This document shows, piece after piece, positions 42,072 through 50,442 of a stretch of 64,000 nucleotides of DNA. Made by a program: the position numbers and the translations under genes. Position 1 is the first letter of the stretch, and each line of letters begins with the position of its first letter. The DNA comes from J054 sp965221985 (GTDB taxonomy: Bacteria; Pseudomonadota; Gammaproteobacteria; Steroidobacterales; GCA-2729495), in assembly GCA_965221985.1 (NCBI GenBank), contig OZ244928.1, positions 3,162,001 through 3,226,000 of the forward strand. The letters run 5' to 3'. The notes under the pieces were generated by a model. That model was not told the origin of the DNA. It did no database searches and saw only the letters and a list, made by a program, of their open reading frames with translations.

Positions 42072-43385
42072 TTACTTTACCGCGTGCAGCGTGGCCTTGA
42101 TGATCTCAAACATCTGCGTGATTTGCGCCTCGCTAACGATCAGCGGTGGCGTCAGGGCAATGATATCTCCCGTGGTACGCACCAACAGACCGGCATCGAA
42201 ACACAGTTGAAAAACATCCAGCACTCGCAATGTGGGCTCGCCCGCCCGCGGGCTGAGCTCAATAGCCCCCATCATGCCAATGTTCCGGATATCGATAACA
42301 TGGGGTGCATCGGCCAAACCATGCAAGGCAGACTCAAACGCGGGAGCCAGCTTTTTAGCCCGGGCACTGAGATCTTCCTCTGCGTGCACATCCAGCGTCG
42401 CCAGGGCAGCCGCCGTTGCCAAGGGATGTCCCGAATAGGTATAGCCGTGGAAAAACTCGATGGACCTTTCCGGCCCCTGCATCATTGCTTCGTAAATACG
42501 GGCATCGGCAAGCACCGCACCCATGGGCACCGCGCCGTTGGTCAAAGCTTTGGCCAGGGTCATTAGGTCTGGCTTCACACCGAAAGTTTCCGCCGCGAAG
42601 CGCTGACCGGTGCGGCCGAAACCCGTGATGACCTCATCAAAGATCAACAAAATGTCATGTGCATCGCAAATCGCACGCAGGCGTTCTAAGTAATTCACCG
42701 GCGGCACCAACACGCCCGCGGACCCGGCCACGGGCTCCACGATCACCGCCGCAACGGTGGAGGGATCATGCAATAGCAAGATATCTTCGAGCTGATCTGC
42801 AAATTCCGCGCCCCATTGGGGTTGACCGCGCGAAAACGCATTGTGCTTGAGAGAGTGCGTATGCGGCAGATGATCAACGCCGGGTAGCATGGCACCGAAC
42901 ATTTTTCGATTGGGCGACAGACCGCCCACGGAAATGCCACCAAAACCCACCCCGTGATAGCCGCGCTCCCGGCCAATGAATCGGGTGCGCTGGCCTTCGC
43001 CACGACTGCGATGATAGGCTAAGGCCATCTTGAGTGCCGTATCCACGGACTCGGATCCGGAGTTCGTAAAGAACGCATAATCCAAGCCAGGCGGCGCGAT
43101 GTTTGTTAAACGCTCTGCCAATTCAAACGCACCCGGGTGGCCCATTTGAAACGCGGTTGAGTAATCCAGCTTCGCTGCCTGGGCCTGAATGGCCGCCACC
43201 ACGCGTGGATGGGCGTGCCCCGCATTGCAACACCACAGGCCGGCAATACCATCGAGCACTCGATGGCCTTCGGTGGTGGTGTAGTACATGCCCGACGCGG
43301 AATCGAACAAACGCGGATGCGCCTTGAAATGGCGATTGCCGGTGAAGGGCATCCAGTAGGGCTGCAGGTTCGGCGAAGTGGCCAT
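42072..43385 (-). CDS. Beta-alanine:pyruvate (omega-amino acid) aminotransferase
   Basis: 437 residues, class III PLP aminotransferase. YWMPFTGNRHFKAHPRLFDS and LDGIAGLWCCNAGHAHPRVV are characteristic of the beta-alanine/pyruvate type. FFTNSGSESVDTALKMA binds PLP phosphate, LIFDEVITGFGRTG contains the PLP-N1 Asp, and LAKALTNGAVPMGAV the Schiff-base Lys. It moves the amino group of beta-alanine to pyruvate, yielding malonate semialdehyde and L-alanine. First gene of a three-gene operon divergent from an XRE-cupin regulator. Confidence 0.9.
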   Translation of the reverse strand: MATSPNLQPYWMPFTGNRHFKAHPRLFDSASGMYYTTTEGHRVLDGIAGLWCCNAGHAHPRVVAAIQAQAAKLDYSTAFQMGHPGAFELAERLTNIAPPGLDYAFFTNSGSESVDTALKMALAYHRSRGEGQRTRFIGRERGYHGVGFGGISVGGLSPNRKMFGAMLPGVDHLPHTHSLKHNAFSRGQPQWGAEFADQLEDILLLHDPSTVAAVIVEPVAGSAGVLVPPVNYLERLRAICDAHDILLIFDEVITGFGRTGQRFAAETFGVKPDLMTLAKALTNGAVPMGAVLADARIYEAMMQGPERSIEFFHGYTYSGHPLATAAALATLDVHAEEDLSARAKKLAPAFESALHGLADAPHVIDIRNIGMMGAIELSPRAGEPTLRVLDVFQLCFDAGLLVRTTGDIIALTPPLIVSEAQITQMFEIIKATLHAVK

Positions 43386-43442
43386 GGCTGGGACGCCTCG
43401 AAGCGAGAAACAACCACTCTAGTGCTTTCCGGGATATTCAAC

Positions 43443-43514
43443 AATATTTAAATCGTTAATAATTAACTCATTGTTTTATATAGCCAAAGAGCCTAGTATG
43501 TTATAAATATTTAA
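43443..43514. promoter_or_regulatory. AT-rich divergent control region with repeated AATATTTAA
   Basis: The 151-base gap between the aminotransferase and regulator genes is strikingly AT-rich. AATATTTAA occurs at 43443-43451 and again at 43506-43514, one on each flank, a good candidate operator pair for the adjacent XRE-cupin regulator. Confidence 0.45.
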
Positions 43515-43536
43515 CAATTTAACGGAACCGCCAACC

Positions 43537-44082
43537 ATGGAAGACTTGGGCCGCCGCCTGCGACGGGTACGCGAACTCAATGGACTCTCGCAACGCCAGC
43601 TGGCGAAGAAATCCGGGGTCAGCAACGCCAGCATCTCGCTGATTGAAAACGACCGCACCAGTCCTTCTCTTGGTATCTTGAAACGTATCTTGGATGCCGT
43701 GCCCATCTCCGTTAGCGAGTTTTTCGCTTTGGAACTGCCAGCCGACAGCCAGGTCATTTACCGGTCCGCGGAATTGACCGAAATTTCCGACGGGCCAATT
43801 ACTTACCGGCAAGTCGGTGGCAACCTGAGCCAGCGCCGCTTACAAATCTTAGTGGAACGCTATGCCCCGGGAGCGGACACGGGCCACTCCGCACTGTCCC
43901 ACGACGGCGAAGAAGGTGGCGTGGTCCAGTCTGGACGGCTGGAGTTGACGGTGGAAGACAAAACTTACTTATTGCACCCGGGCGATAGCTATCTTTTCAG
44001 CAGCCGCCTACCCCACCGTTTTCGAAATCCGGGCAGCGAAGACTGTGTACTGGTTTCGGCCTGCACGCCGCCGAGTTTCTAA
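43537..44082 (+). CDS. XRE-cupin transcriptional regulator (PuuR-like)
   Basis: 181 residues. The N-terminal HTH (LGRRLRRVRELNGLSQRQLA, SGVSNASISLIENDRTSPSL) is followed by a C-terminal cupin with SHDGEEGGVVQSGRLELTVE and LHPGDSYLFSSRLPHRF. This family senses a small molecule in the cupin and usually represses amine or amino acid breakdown genes. It is divergent from the beta-alanine operon with an AT-rich gap between, so it is very likely that operon's regulator. Confidence 0.92.
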   Translation: MEDLGRRLRRVRELNGLSQRQLAKKSGVSNASISLIENDRTSPSLGILKRILDAVPISVSEFFALELPADSQVIYRSAELTEISDGPITYRQVGGNLSQRRLQILVERYAPGADTGHSALSHDGEEGGVVQSGRLELTVEDKTYLLHPGDSYLFSSRLPHRFRNPGSEDCVLVSACTPPSF

Positions 44083-44225
44083 CTGATCGATGGCGATGCG
44101 CCCCTGTAAACTTCGCGCTCTAGCCAAAATCCATTTTCGAATTAAGGTGAGCCCTACGCGACATTGGTCGTGCGTCCTAGCCTTGATCTGGTAGATTAGT
44201 ACCACAACTAATCACGGAAGCTAGC

Positions 44226-44759
44226 ATGGCTCACGACGAAAACGCCCAACGCAAATTTCGCCCCTTAAAGATCGCGGTACTCACAGTATCGGATTCGCGC
44301 ACCGAAGCCACGGACAAATCCGGTGCCTTGCTGGTAGAGCGGCTCAAGTCGGCCGGCCATCAGCTGGCGCAAAAGTGCATCGAGCCCGACGACATCTACC
44401 GCATTCGAGCAACGGTCTCGCGCTGGATCGCTGATCCAGATGTGCAAGCCATAGTCACCACCGGCGGCACCGGCGTCACGGGCCGTGATGGCACGCCTGA
44501 GGCCGTCGAGCCTTTGTTGGATAAGGTCATCGATGGCTTCGGCGAAGTGTTTCGCGCCCTTTCCTACCAAGACATCGGCACCTCGACTCTACAATCGCGC
44601 TGCATCGCCGGCGTCGCCAACGGCACCTACATCTTTAGCGTGCCCGGGTCTTCGAATGCCTGTGCCACCGCCTGGGACAAACTCATCGTTAGCCAGTTGG
44701 ACTACCGTACCCGCCCCTGCAATCTCGTCGAGCTTCTGCCGCGACTGAACGAACGGTAG
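44226..44759 (+). CDS. moaB: Molybdopterin adenylyltransferase-family protein MoaB
   Basis: 177 residues. The MoCF-fold features are IAVLTVSDSRTEATDKSG, AIVTTGGTGVTGRDGTPEAV and FSVPGSSNACATAWDKL. MogA/MoaB proteins adenylate molybdopterin before MoeA inserts Mo. The QDIGTSTLQSRCIAG segment fits MoaB. It is followed by gloB (10 bases) and a small zinc protein, with which it forms a three-gene run. Confidence 0.92.
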   Translation: MAHDENAQRKFRPLKIAVLTVSDSRTEATDKSGALLVERLKSAGHQLAQKCIEPDDIYRIRATVSRWIADPDVQAIVTTGGTGVTGRDGTPEAVEPLLDKVIDGFGEVFRALSYQDIGTSTLQSRCIAGVANGTYIFSVPGSSNACATAWDKLIVSQLDYRTRPCNLVELLPRLNER

Positions 44760-44769
44760 GTTTAAACAT

Positions 44770-45543
44770 ATGAGTCAGTTACAAGTCCACATGTTTCCCT
44801 GCTTGCAGGACAACTATGGTTTTTTGATCAATGATCCGGAAACCGACACCACCGGCGTTGTCGATACGCCGGAAGTGAAGGCGATTTTGGATGCCTTGAA
44901 CGAAACCGGCTGGTCGCTGGATTACATTTTGAATACCCACCACCACTGGGACCACGCCGGCGGCAATCTAGAACTCAAGGAACAAACGAACTGCAAAATC
45001 GTAGGTCCGCGCGCGGACGCGGCAAGAATCCCGGGCATCGACATTCAAGTGGGTGATGGAGACGTGTTTGAATTCGGCCAGCGCAAGGCCGTTGTTTACG
45101 ATACGCCAGGCCACACGCGCGGCCACATCGTCTATCACTTTGCCGATGATCAAATAGCCTTTGTCGGTGACACCTTGTTCGCCATGGGCTGCGGGCGATT
45201 ATTCGAAGGTACGCCGGCACAAATGTGGTCTTCGCTAACAAAACTCATGGCGAATATTCCCGATGACACAAAACTTTATTGCGCCCACGAATACACGCAA
45301 GGCAACGCGCGCTTTGCATTAACGGTGGAACCTGAAAATCGAGATTTGCAGATTCGCGCCCAGGAAGTGGATCGTTTACGTGCCGATAATCAGCCCACCG
45401 TCCCCACCACCATGGCCCGGGAAAAAGCCACAAACCCTTTCCTACGACCCAATAGTGCGAACCTACAAGCCACGCTGGGGATGACAGGTGACGATATCGT
45501 CGCCGTGCTGGCCGAAACGCGCGAACGCAAAGACCACTTCTGA
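44770..45543 (+). CDS. gloB: Hydroxyacylglutathione hydrolase (glyoxalase II)
   Basis: 257 residues of the metallo-beta-lactamase fold. NTHHHWDHAGGN is the binuclear metal site THxHxDH, GHTRGHIVYHF and FVGDTLFAMGCGRLFEG supply further ligands, and CAHEYTQGNARFA is the GloB-specific His region. It hydrolyses S-lactoylglutathione to lactate and glutathione. Normal length. Confidence 0.95.
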   Translation: MSQLQVHMFPCLQDNYGFLINDPETDTTGVVDTPEVKAILDALNETGWSLDYILNTHHHWDHAGGNLELKEQTNCKIVGPRADAARIPGIDIQVGDGDVFEFGQRKAVVYDTPGHTRGHIVYHFADDQIAFVGDTLFAMGCGRLFEGTPAQMWSSLTKLMANIPDDTKLYCAHEYTQGNARFALTVEPENRDLQIRAQEVDRLRADNQPTVPTTMAREKATNPFLRPNSANLQATLGMTGDDIVAVLAETRERKDHF

Positions 45544-45544
45544 T

Positions 45545-45730
45545 ATGAACCTGCTCGAACGCGAGGTCACTTGCCCGAGCTGCTGGGAAACCGTCGATTT
45601 ACAACTCGATGTATCCGGCGAAGATCAAGATTACGTCGAAGATTGCGCGGTTTGTTGCCGGCCCATGCGGATTACCTATCGAACGGACAACGGCGGCCTG
45701 ATGAATTTTCAGATCGAGAGCGCGGCGTGA
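45545..45730 (+). CDS. CPXCG-motif cysteine-rich zinc-ribbon protein
   Basis: 61 residues from ATG 45545, starting one base after the gloB stop, so probably translationally linked. Two Cys pairs (CPSCWE near residue 11 and CAVCCRPM near residue 36) make a zinc ribbon typical of the CPXCG family. Acidic otherwise. Function unknown. Confidence 0.85.
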   Translation: MNLLEREVTCPSCWETVDLQLDVSGEDQDYVEDCAVCCRPMRITYRTDNGGLMNFQIESAA

Positions 45731-45948
45731 TTCCTAAATAGGAGCTCACGGAGACGAGGATCAACGGACAACGCCGGCTTCGGTTCACACAGAGTCGCCA
45801 ATGCGAGACAGACGGGACCGAAACACCGAATGACTTGGCGAGGCAATTCAAGCTGTACCCGTCAACACATTATTAATAGACTATCGGTTCCAAACGACAT
45901 AAATCTCGCACCGGCCCCTATGCCATGGGCGAGCAAGCCACAGAAAAA

Positions 45949-46025
45949 GCGCCCGTAGCTCAGCTGGATAGAGCATCAGGCTTCGAACCTGAGGGTCGGG
46001 AGTTCGAATCTCTCCGGGCGCGCCA
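45949..46025 (+). tRNA. tRNA-Arg (anticodon TCG)
   Basis: 77 bases. Acceptor GCGCCCG pairs with CGGGCGC, followed by G and encoded CCA. The anticodon stem TCAGG/CCTGA encloses loop CTTCGAA, giving TCG. D-loop AGCTCAGCTGGATAGAGC and T-loop GTTCGAATC are standard. Confidence 0.95.
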
Positions 46026-46301
46026 TTTTCCCGTGGGGCTAAATCGTCCAGCTCTAGTCGATGTTAGCGAATTTGCCGCGCGGCCATGCAGCTGAACGGG
46101 GCAACAACGCGCCGTAAAGCTCTTGGCCCGCACACCCCGCGCCCGTGCCGCGGAACCCCGTCCACTACCCACACCGGCGGTTGCCACCGTCAGTCACACG
46201 CCCTATCATCGCCCGGCCTTGAGCCTTAGCAGCCAGAATGAACCAGCTCCGCCGCAAAAGAGCAGTGAACTTTTGCCTGCTAAGCTAGCAATGATCAAAG
46301 T

Positions 46302-46378
46302 GCGCCCGTAGCTCAGTTGGATAGAGTACCTGGCTACGAACCAGGGGGTCGGAGGTTCGAATCCTTCCGGGCGCGCCA
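46302..46378 (+). tRNA. tRNA-Arg (anticodon ACG)
   Basis: 77 bases with the same acceptor stem as the tRNA 277 bases upstream. The anticodon stem CCTGG/CCAGG encloses CTACGAA, giving ACG (read as ICG after deamination). CCA is encoded. Its last 17 bases begin the tandem repeat that follows. Confidence 0.96.
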
Positions 46379-46385
46379 TACTAAG

Positions 46386-46410
46386 AAGAGTCACCTTGTG
46401 TGGCTCTTTT
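46386..46410 (+). terminator. Intrinsic terminator after tRNA-Arg(ACG), repeat unit 1
   Basis: Stem AAGAGTCAC / GTGGCTCTT with loop CTTGT, then TTTT. Begins eight bases after the tRNA CCA. Confidence 0.75.
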
Positions 46411-46545
46411 GGTATGGGGAGCTCGGAAGCCTTGGTTCGAAGCTCAGTTCGATTCGGGTCCAGCAGATGAACCGCGCAGCGGGGCAGCTGATGGAGAGAA
46501 CGGCGAGCGGGCGAAGACCGCGAGCCACATCCTTCCGGGCGCGCC

Positions 46546-46581
46546 ATACCAAAGAGTCACCTTGTGTGGCTCTTTTGGTAT
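46546..46581 (+). terminator. Intrinsic terminator in repeat unit 2 (longer stem)
   Basis: Same core hairpin as unit 1, but two bases were lost and the flanks now pair as well (ATACCAAA with TTTTGGTAT), lengthening the stem to about 15 pairs. Confidence 0.65.
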
Positions 46582-46724
46582 GGGGAGCTCGGAAGCCTTG
46601 GTTCGAAGCTCAGTTCGATTCGGGTCCAGCAGATGAACCGCGCAGCGGGGCAGCTGATGGAGAGAACGGCGAGCGGGCGAAGACCGCGAGCCACATCCTT
46701 CCGGGCGCGCCATACTAAGAAGGG

Positions 46725-46774
46725 TGTTAACCGGTCACATGGTTTACAGCTTGTTCCGGACACATGGTTAACAC
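46725..46774. mobile_element. Solo end of an IS481-like insertion sequence
   Basis: TGTTAACCGGTCACATGG and CCGGACACATGGTTAACA surround a 14-base centre; the repeated CACATGGTT and outer TGTTAAC match my recollection of IS481-family termini. No transposase gene follows. It abuts the third copy of the tRNA 3' end. Confidence 0.5.
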
Positions 46775-46992
46775 TTTGATTTCGAGTGGGCGAAGATAAG
46801 CAAACCCACGTGGCTAGAACCACCAATGCATCTGGAAACAATCAGGGTGCTGAAAAACGGTGAGATGAGCAACAACTGGCAGTCGTTACTGAACAATTCT
46901 CAGCTAGCCAGTTTCAGCTTAATCTGTCAGTATTCCCGGGGTTTTTCTCATACGATTCAACAGCGGCATCGGTTTTCGCGGGGGGCGATTTA

Positions 46993-49218
46993 ATGAACAC
47001 ATCACTGATTAAGTGCGCGGTATTGGTGGGTTTGCTGACGATCAGTTTCACCACAGCCCAGGCCGTAACAGAAGAAATATTGGTAACGGCACGTAAGCAA
47101 TCCGAGAACCTGATGGAGGCACCACTGTCGGTCACAGCGGTGGATGCGCAGACCATCGCCGAGGCCAATCTGCAGAATGTTTCGGATCTGGCGAATCTCA
47201 CGCCAAACCTAAAATTCAACTCCGGCTTCGGCTCGGTCAGTGACCGCCCGGTGATTCGCGGCTTATCCACCAACTTTCTGTTTAAGGAATTGGCTGGCTA
47301 CTTTGTAGACGGTATTTGGGTATCCGGTTCCTTGACGACTTATGATTTATCCAACGTGGAGCGGGTGGAGGTTATCAAAGGACCGCAGTCTGCAACTTTC
47401 GGTCGACGCACATTCAGCGGCGCCATTAACTATGTGACGCAGGGTCCATCGGAGGATTTACTGGGCAAAGTACAGCTGCAAGCTGGTAGCAACAGCTGGA
47501 GAATTCTCCAGGGCAGCATTTCCGACACCGTGGGCAACTTTGGTTACATCGTGACCGGTCGCTATTACGAATACGACGGCGACTTTTCCAATGCCCTAGT
47601 GGGCGCGCCCAATGCTGGCGCGGACGACATCGGCGGTAAAGAACAAGAGAGTATTAACGGTACTTTTGTGTGGAACGTATCCGATCACTCCAGCCTGAAG
47701 TTCAATGTCAACTTCACACACACCGACAACCCGCATTTTGTTATCGGCTTACAGCCAACGGCGGAAAATAATTGTACTTTCAACAACGACCCCAATACGC
47801 CCTTCCCGTCGGCCTACTACTGCGGAACCTTAGACCCGAGCCGGGCACCCATTAAGTTGGGTGGATTTTATGCGCCCGATCAATATGGCCTGGATGAGGA
47901 TAGGCTACGCACGTCATTGGTTTGGGACTTCGACCTGGGTTGGGCCGACCTACAATGGATAAATGCCTACAATAAACGCGAATACGTTCGCGGCATCGAC
48001 CAATCGTACAACGGCACGACATTCGCATCTGGCCCCGCATTCCACACCATAGACGATGACGAATTCACCGATTACAGCAGCGAACTATGGCTACGCGGCG
48101 GCGATGCACTGCGCTGGTCGGTAGGCGCTTATTACTTCAATGAAGAGGTAGACGAGAACGGTTCGACGGGCTTCGGCTCGACTTTCGGTGAGCAAGAAGT
48201 TACCAACACCGCCATCATGGGCGGGATCGAGTATGACATTAACGATCAGTGGACTGCAGGTTTAGAGTTGCGGTTTGCCGAAGATGAAGTCAGTAAGGCG
48301 GAAGCCGACGTCGGCAGCCCACTCATTAAGTTCGAAGACACATTCAATAGCGTCACCGGCCGCTTGACCTTGTCGTATCAAATTAGTGACGGCACCATGC
48401 TGTACGGTAACGTGTCCACGGGTGTACTACCGGGTGGTTTCAATACTGATCCCGATCTAGTCGCAGATCGGCCCGAGCTGATTGTTGTTGAAGAACAAGA
48501 CCTGACACAGTTTGAGCTAGGTCTAAAGTCTGACATCAACGACAATATTCGCCTGACCTGGGCAGTTTACGCAATTGAATGGGAGGATCAGGCTCGCCAG
48601 CAAGCAATTGCCTTACCAAACGCCAATCCACCACCGCCCACCGTGCTGATTGGCTATGAGGACAATCAGGGCACAACTGACATCCTCGGCACCGAAGCTG
48701 ATATCAGCTGGTCGGTAACGGACAATCTTATTCTCGGCGGCGGGTTCGCCTACAACAATTCTGAAGTTGATGACTTTTGTAGCTTTGACGTCACCGACCG
48801 GAATATAAACGGCAACGTTGTAGCCGGGCCGGATGGTGGGTTTTGCACCGATTTGTCCGGCAATAAGACTGAACTCGTTCCCGAACTAGAAGTCACGACC
48901 AATCTTAGATACAGCACCGAGCTTGGTAGTGGCTGGATGTTCAGCACTCGCGGCGATCTCAGCTGGCAGGACACTCGCTACCTTCGGCCGATCAATCGCG
49001 CGAAAGTCGGTACTGAGTCGATCTTAAACTGGACAGCTACCGTTGGCCGGGACAACTTTCGAATCTCTCTTTGGGGAAAGAACCTGACGGATGAAGATTC
49101 TGCTGTGTCCGGACTGCGCTACATCGAGCCACCCGTGTTCACCGATCGGGCCTTCGCCGTCACACCCAGACCCGGGCGTGAGTTTGGTCTGACTTTCGAA
49201 ATGGACTTCGGGCAATAG
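46993..49218 (+). CDS. TonB-dependent outer-membrane receptor
   Basis: 741 residues. Signal peptide about 1-24 (ends TAQA), then a TonB-box-like EEILVTARK, a plug domain (APLSVTAVDAQTIAEANLQN, SDRPVIRGLS, VERVEVIKGPQSATFGR) and a 22-strand barrel ending LTFEMDFGQ. It resembles the large group of receptors used by heterotrophic gammaproteobacteria for unknown organic ligands. No ExbB/ExbD/TonB nearby. The substrate might be processed by enzymes encoded downstream (49-58 kb), but that is only an inference. Confidence 0.92.
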   Translation: MNTSLIKCAVLVGLLTISFTTAQAVTEEILVTARKQSENLMEAPLSVTAVDAQTIAEANLQNVSDLANLTPNLKFNSGFGSVSDRPVIRGLSTNFLFKELAGYFVDGIWVSGSLTTYDLSNVERVEVIKGPQSATFGRRTFSGAINYVTQGPSEDLLGKVQLQAGSNSWRILQGSISDTVGNFGYIVTGRYYEYDGDFSNALVGAPNAGADDIGGKEQESINGTFVWNVSDHSSLKFNVNFTHTDNPHFVIGLQPTAENNCTFNNDPNTPFPSAYYCGTLDPSRAPIKLGGFYAPDQYGLDEDRLRTSLVWDFDLGWADLQWINAYNKREYVRGIDQSYNGTTFASGPAFHTIDDDEFTDYSSELWLRGGDALRWSVGAYYFNEEVDENGSTGFGSTFGEQEVTNTAIMGGIEYDINDQWTAGLELRFAEDEVSKAEADVGSPLIKFEDTFNSVTGRLTLSYQISDGTMLYGNVSTGVLPGGFNTDPDLVADRPELIVVEEQDLTQFELGLKSDINDNIRLTWAVYAIEWEDQARQQAIALPNANPPPPTVLIGYEDNQGTTDILGTEADISWSVTDNLILGGGFAYNNSEVDDFCSFDVTDRNINGNVVAGPDGGFCTDLSGNKTELVPELEVTTNLRYSTELGSGWMFSTRGDLSWQDTRYLRPINRAKVGTESILNWTATVGRDNFRISLWGKNLTDEDSAVSGLRYIEPPVFTDRAFAVTPRPGREFGLTFEMDFGQ

Positions 49219-49230
49219 CACTTCTTAAAG

Positions 49231-49268
49231 AGGGTCGAACCGAATTGAATTAGTTCGGTTCGACCCCT
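49231..49268. repeat. Short hairpin of the dispersed repeat family between convergent genes
   Basis: AGGGTCGAACCGAA (49231-49244) pairs with TTCGGTTCGACCC(C)T (49254-49268) around a 9-base loop. It looks like the two ends of the larger element joined without the middle, and probably terminates both flanking transcripts. Confidence 0.85.
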
Positions 49269-49283
49269 ATTTCCCCGGGCAAC

Positions 49284-49850
49284 CTAGCTAAATTTCTCCA
49301 CGGTATTACGAATGTCGTCGAGACCGGTGTTGGCGATAGGCACCTCTTCCAAATCCACCTCAAAGGTGTGGCAGATCTTGCTGACCAGGACATACACGCC
49401 GATGACTACCGTCAGTTCCATCAGTTGCGGCTCGCTCAGGTAGCTAGCCATGGCCTGAAAAGTCTGTCCGGAAGCTCCGCCTGCCAGCACCACCTCATCC
49501 GTGAACTTCAGAATCAGCTGTTCTTCTTCGCTGAGCAGTCCGGTGTCGTGGCCGGGTTCCAAAGCCTGGATTTCCTCAACCGTCATCTCAATGAGACGGG
49601 CCACCCGGACGTGGTTCACCACTTCGTAATCGCTTTGGCAAAGGTGGCCTGTGCGAATGATCGCAATTTCCCGCTGGCGTGGACTCAGCAGGCCGTGATT
49701 GAGATAGGCATTAAATACCCGCGTCAGCGGCTGAAACATGGACGGACTCCAAGCCAGCATGCGCGAAATATTTAACTGGGGCAGACTTTTTAGAAACTCC
49801 CGGTCGGACTCGCCAAGGGTATCGGGATCAGGATACGGTATGCGGCTCAT
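49284..49850 (-). CDS. Carboxymuconolactone decarboxylase-family (AhpD-like) protein
   Basis: 188 residues, helical CMD fold. AYLNHGLLSPRQREIAIIRT, SDYEVVNHVRVAR and LILKFTDEVVLAGG match the family pattern. The CxxC redox pair of AhpD is missing (only CQSDYEVVNH remains), as in the decarboxylase-like branch. It might decarboxylate or isomerise a lactone or be non-catalytic. Convergent with the TonB receptor across a repeat hairpin. Confidence 0.85.
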   Translation of the reverse strand: MSRIPYPDPDTLGESDREFLKSLPQLNISRMLAWSPSMFQPLTRVFNAYLNHGLLSPRQREIAIIRTGHLCQSDYEVVNHVRVARLIEMTVEEIQALEPGHDTGLLSEEEQLILKFTDEVVLAGGASGQTFQAMASYLSEPQLMELTVVIGVYVLVSKICHTFEVDLEEVPIANTGLDDIRNTVEKFS

Positions 49851-49989
49851 ATTATTCGGGGCACCAAGCGCCGGTCTGCTGATGGCAATCGAAACGGCCC
49901 GTCATCTTTTTCGACTCGGATTAGTCAGCTTGTTCGCGCTTCGACTCATCGGATTACTCCCTAATAGATACAACGAATTTACCCCGTGC

Positions 49990-50442
49990 CTGCAGCGTTT
50001 CGCTGCGCTCGTGGACCCCCCGGATCTGATCCAGAGAGAATTGGCTATCTATTATAGACACCAGCTTTCCATTAGTGACCCAGGCCGAGAGGCAGACTAC
50101 ATCCCAAACGCAAGGCACGCCATCATGCCGCGAGGCGCATCCGACCCTTTGCGGGAGTTTGCCCTAAGATCGAACGATTTCTATACGCTCAGCGGATGTC
50201 GGGATATGTTGTATCACGTCAGCCAGCATTCGTTTACGCTGCCGAAAATTGCGGAGATCCTCGATAGGAACCGGCTCCGGTTCCTGTGCATGGGGAGTTA
50301 CGCGCGACTGCAACCCGAACTGGCAAAATTTCCCGATTTCCGCATCGATCAATTTGACCTGATGTCATGGCACGAGGCCGAAAAGCGGTTACCCAGACTA
50401 TTTGCCAGCATGTATTTCCTGCACCTGCAGAAGGGGGCTTGA
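49990..50442 (+). pseudogene. C-terminal remnant of a SAM-dependent methyltransferase-like gene
   Basis: About 150 codons end at TGA 50440-50442. DFYTLSGCRDMLYHVSQHSF followed by TLPKIAEIL is the C-terminal signature of a group of TPR-linked class I methyltransferases, as I remember it. The SAM-binding glycine loop and any TPR region are absent upstream, where the frame overlaps the divergent CMD gene. I therefore call it a truncated gene; a short functional protein is possible. Confidence 0.5.

Larger units (their letters stand above)
46362..46715 (+). repeat. Tandem repeat of about 167 bp, each unit starting with the tRNA-Arg 3' end
   Basis: TCCTTCCGGGCGCGCCATAC occurs at 46362, 46530 and 46696, spaced 168 and 166 bases. 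The first two are followed by nearly identical unit bodies; the third is a partial unit that breaks into an IS481-like end. Every unit body carries a terminator-like hairpin. The layout is like the E. coli tyrT rtT repeats. Confidence 0.92.

Noticed and set aside
46302..46715. Integrative element bounded by attL/attR in tRNA-Arg
   Set aside because: The copies of the tRNA end are only about 167 bases apart, and no integrase gene is present; the tandem repeat explanation fits better.
46317..46718. 133-codon frame spanning the tRNA-Arg and its tandem repeats
   Set aside because: It translates the tRNA gene itself and repeats with the DNA; no ribosome site or family. A short Tpr-like peptide inside a unit cannot be excluded.
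4112..49268. CRISPR array formed by the repeated GGGGTCGAACCG motif
   Set aside because: Copies are kilobases apart, occur as inverted pairs, and there are no regular spacers or cas genes.
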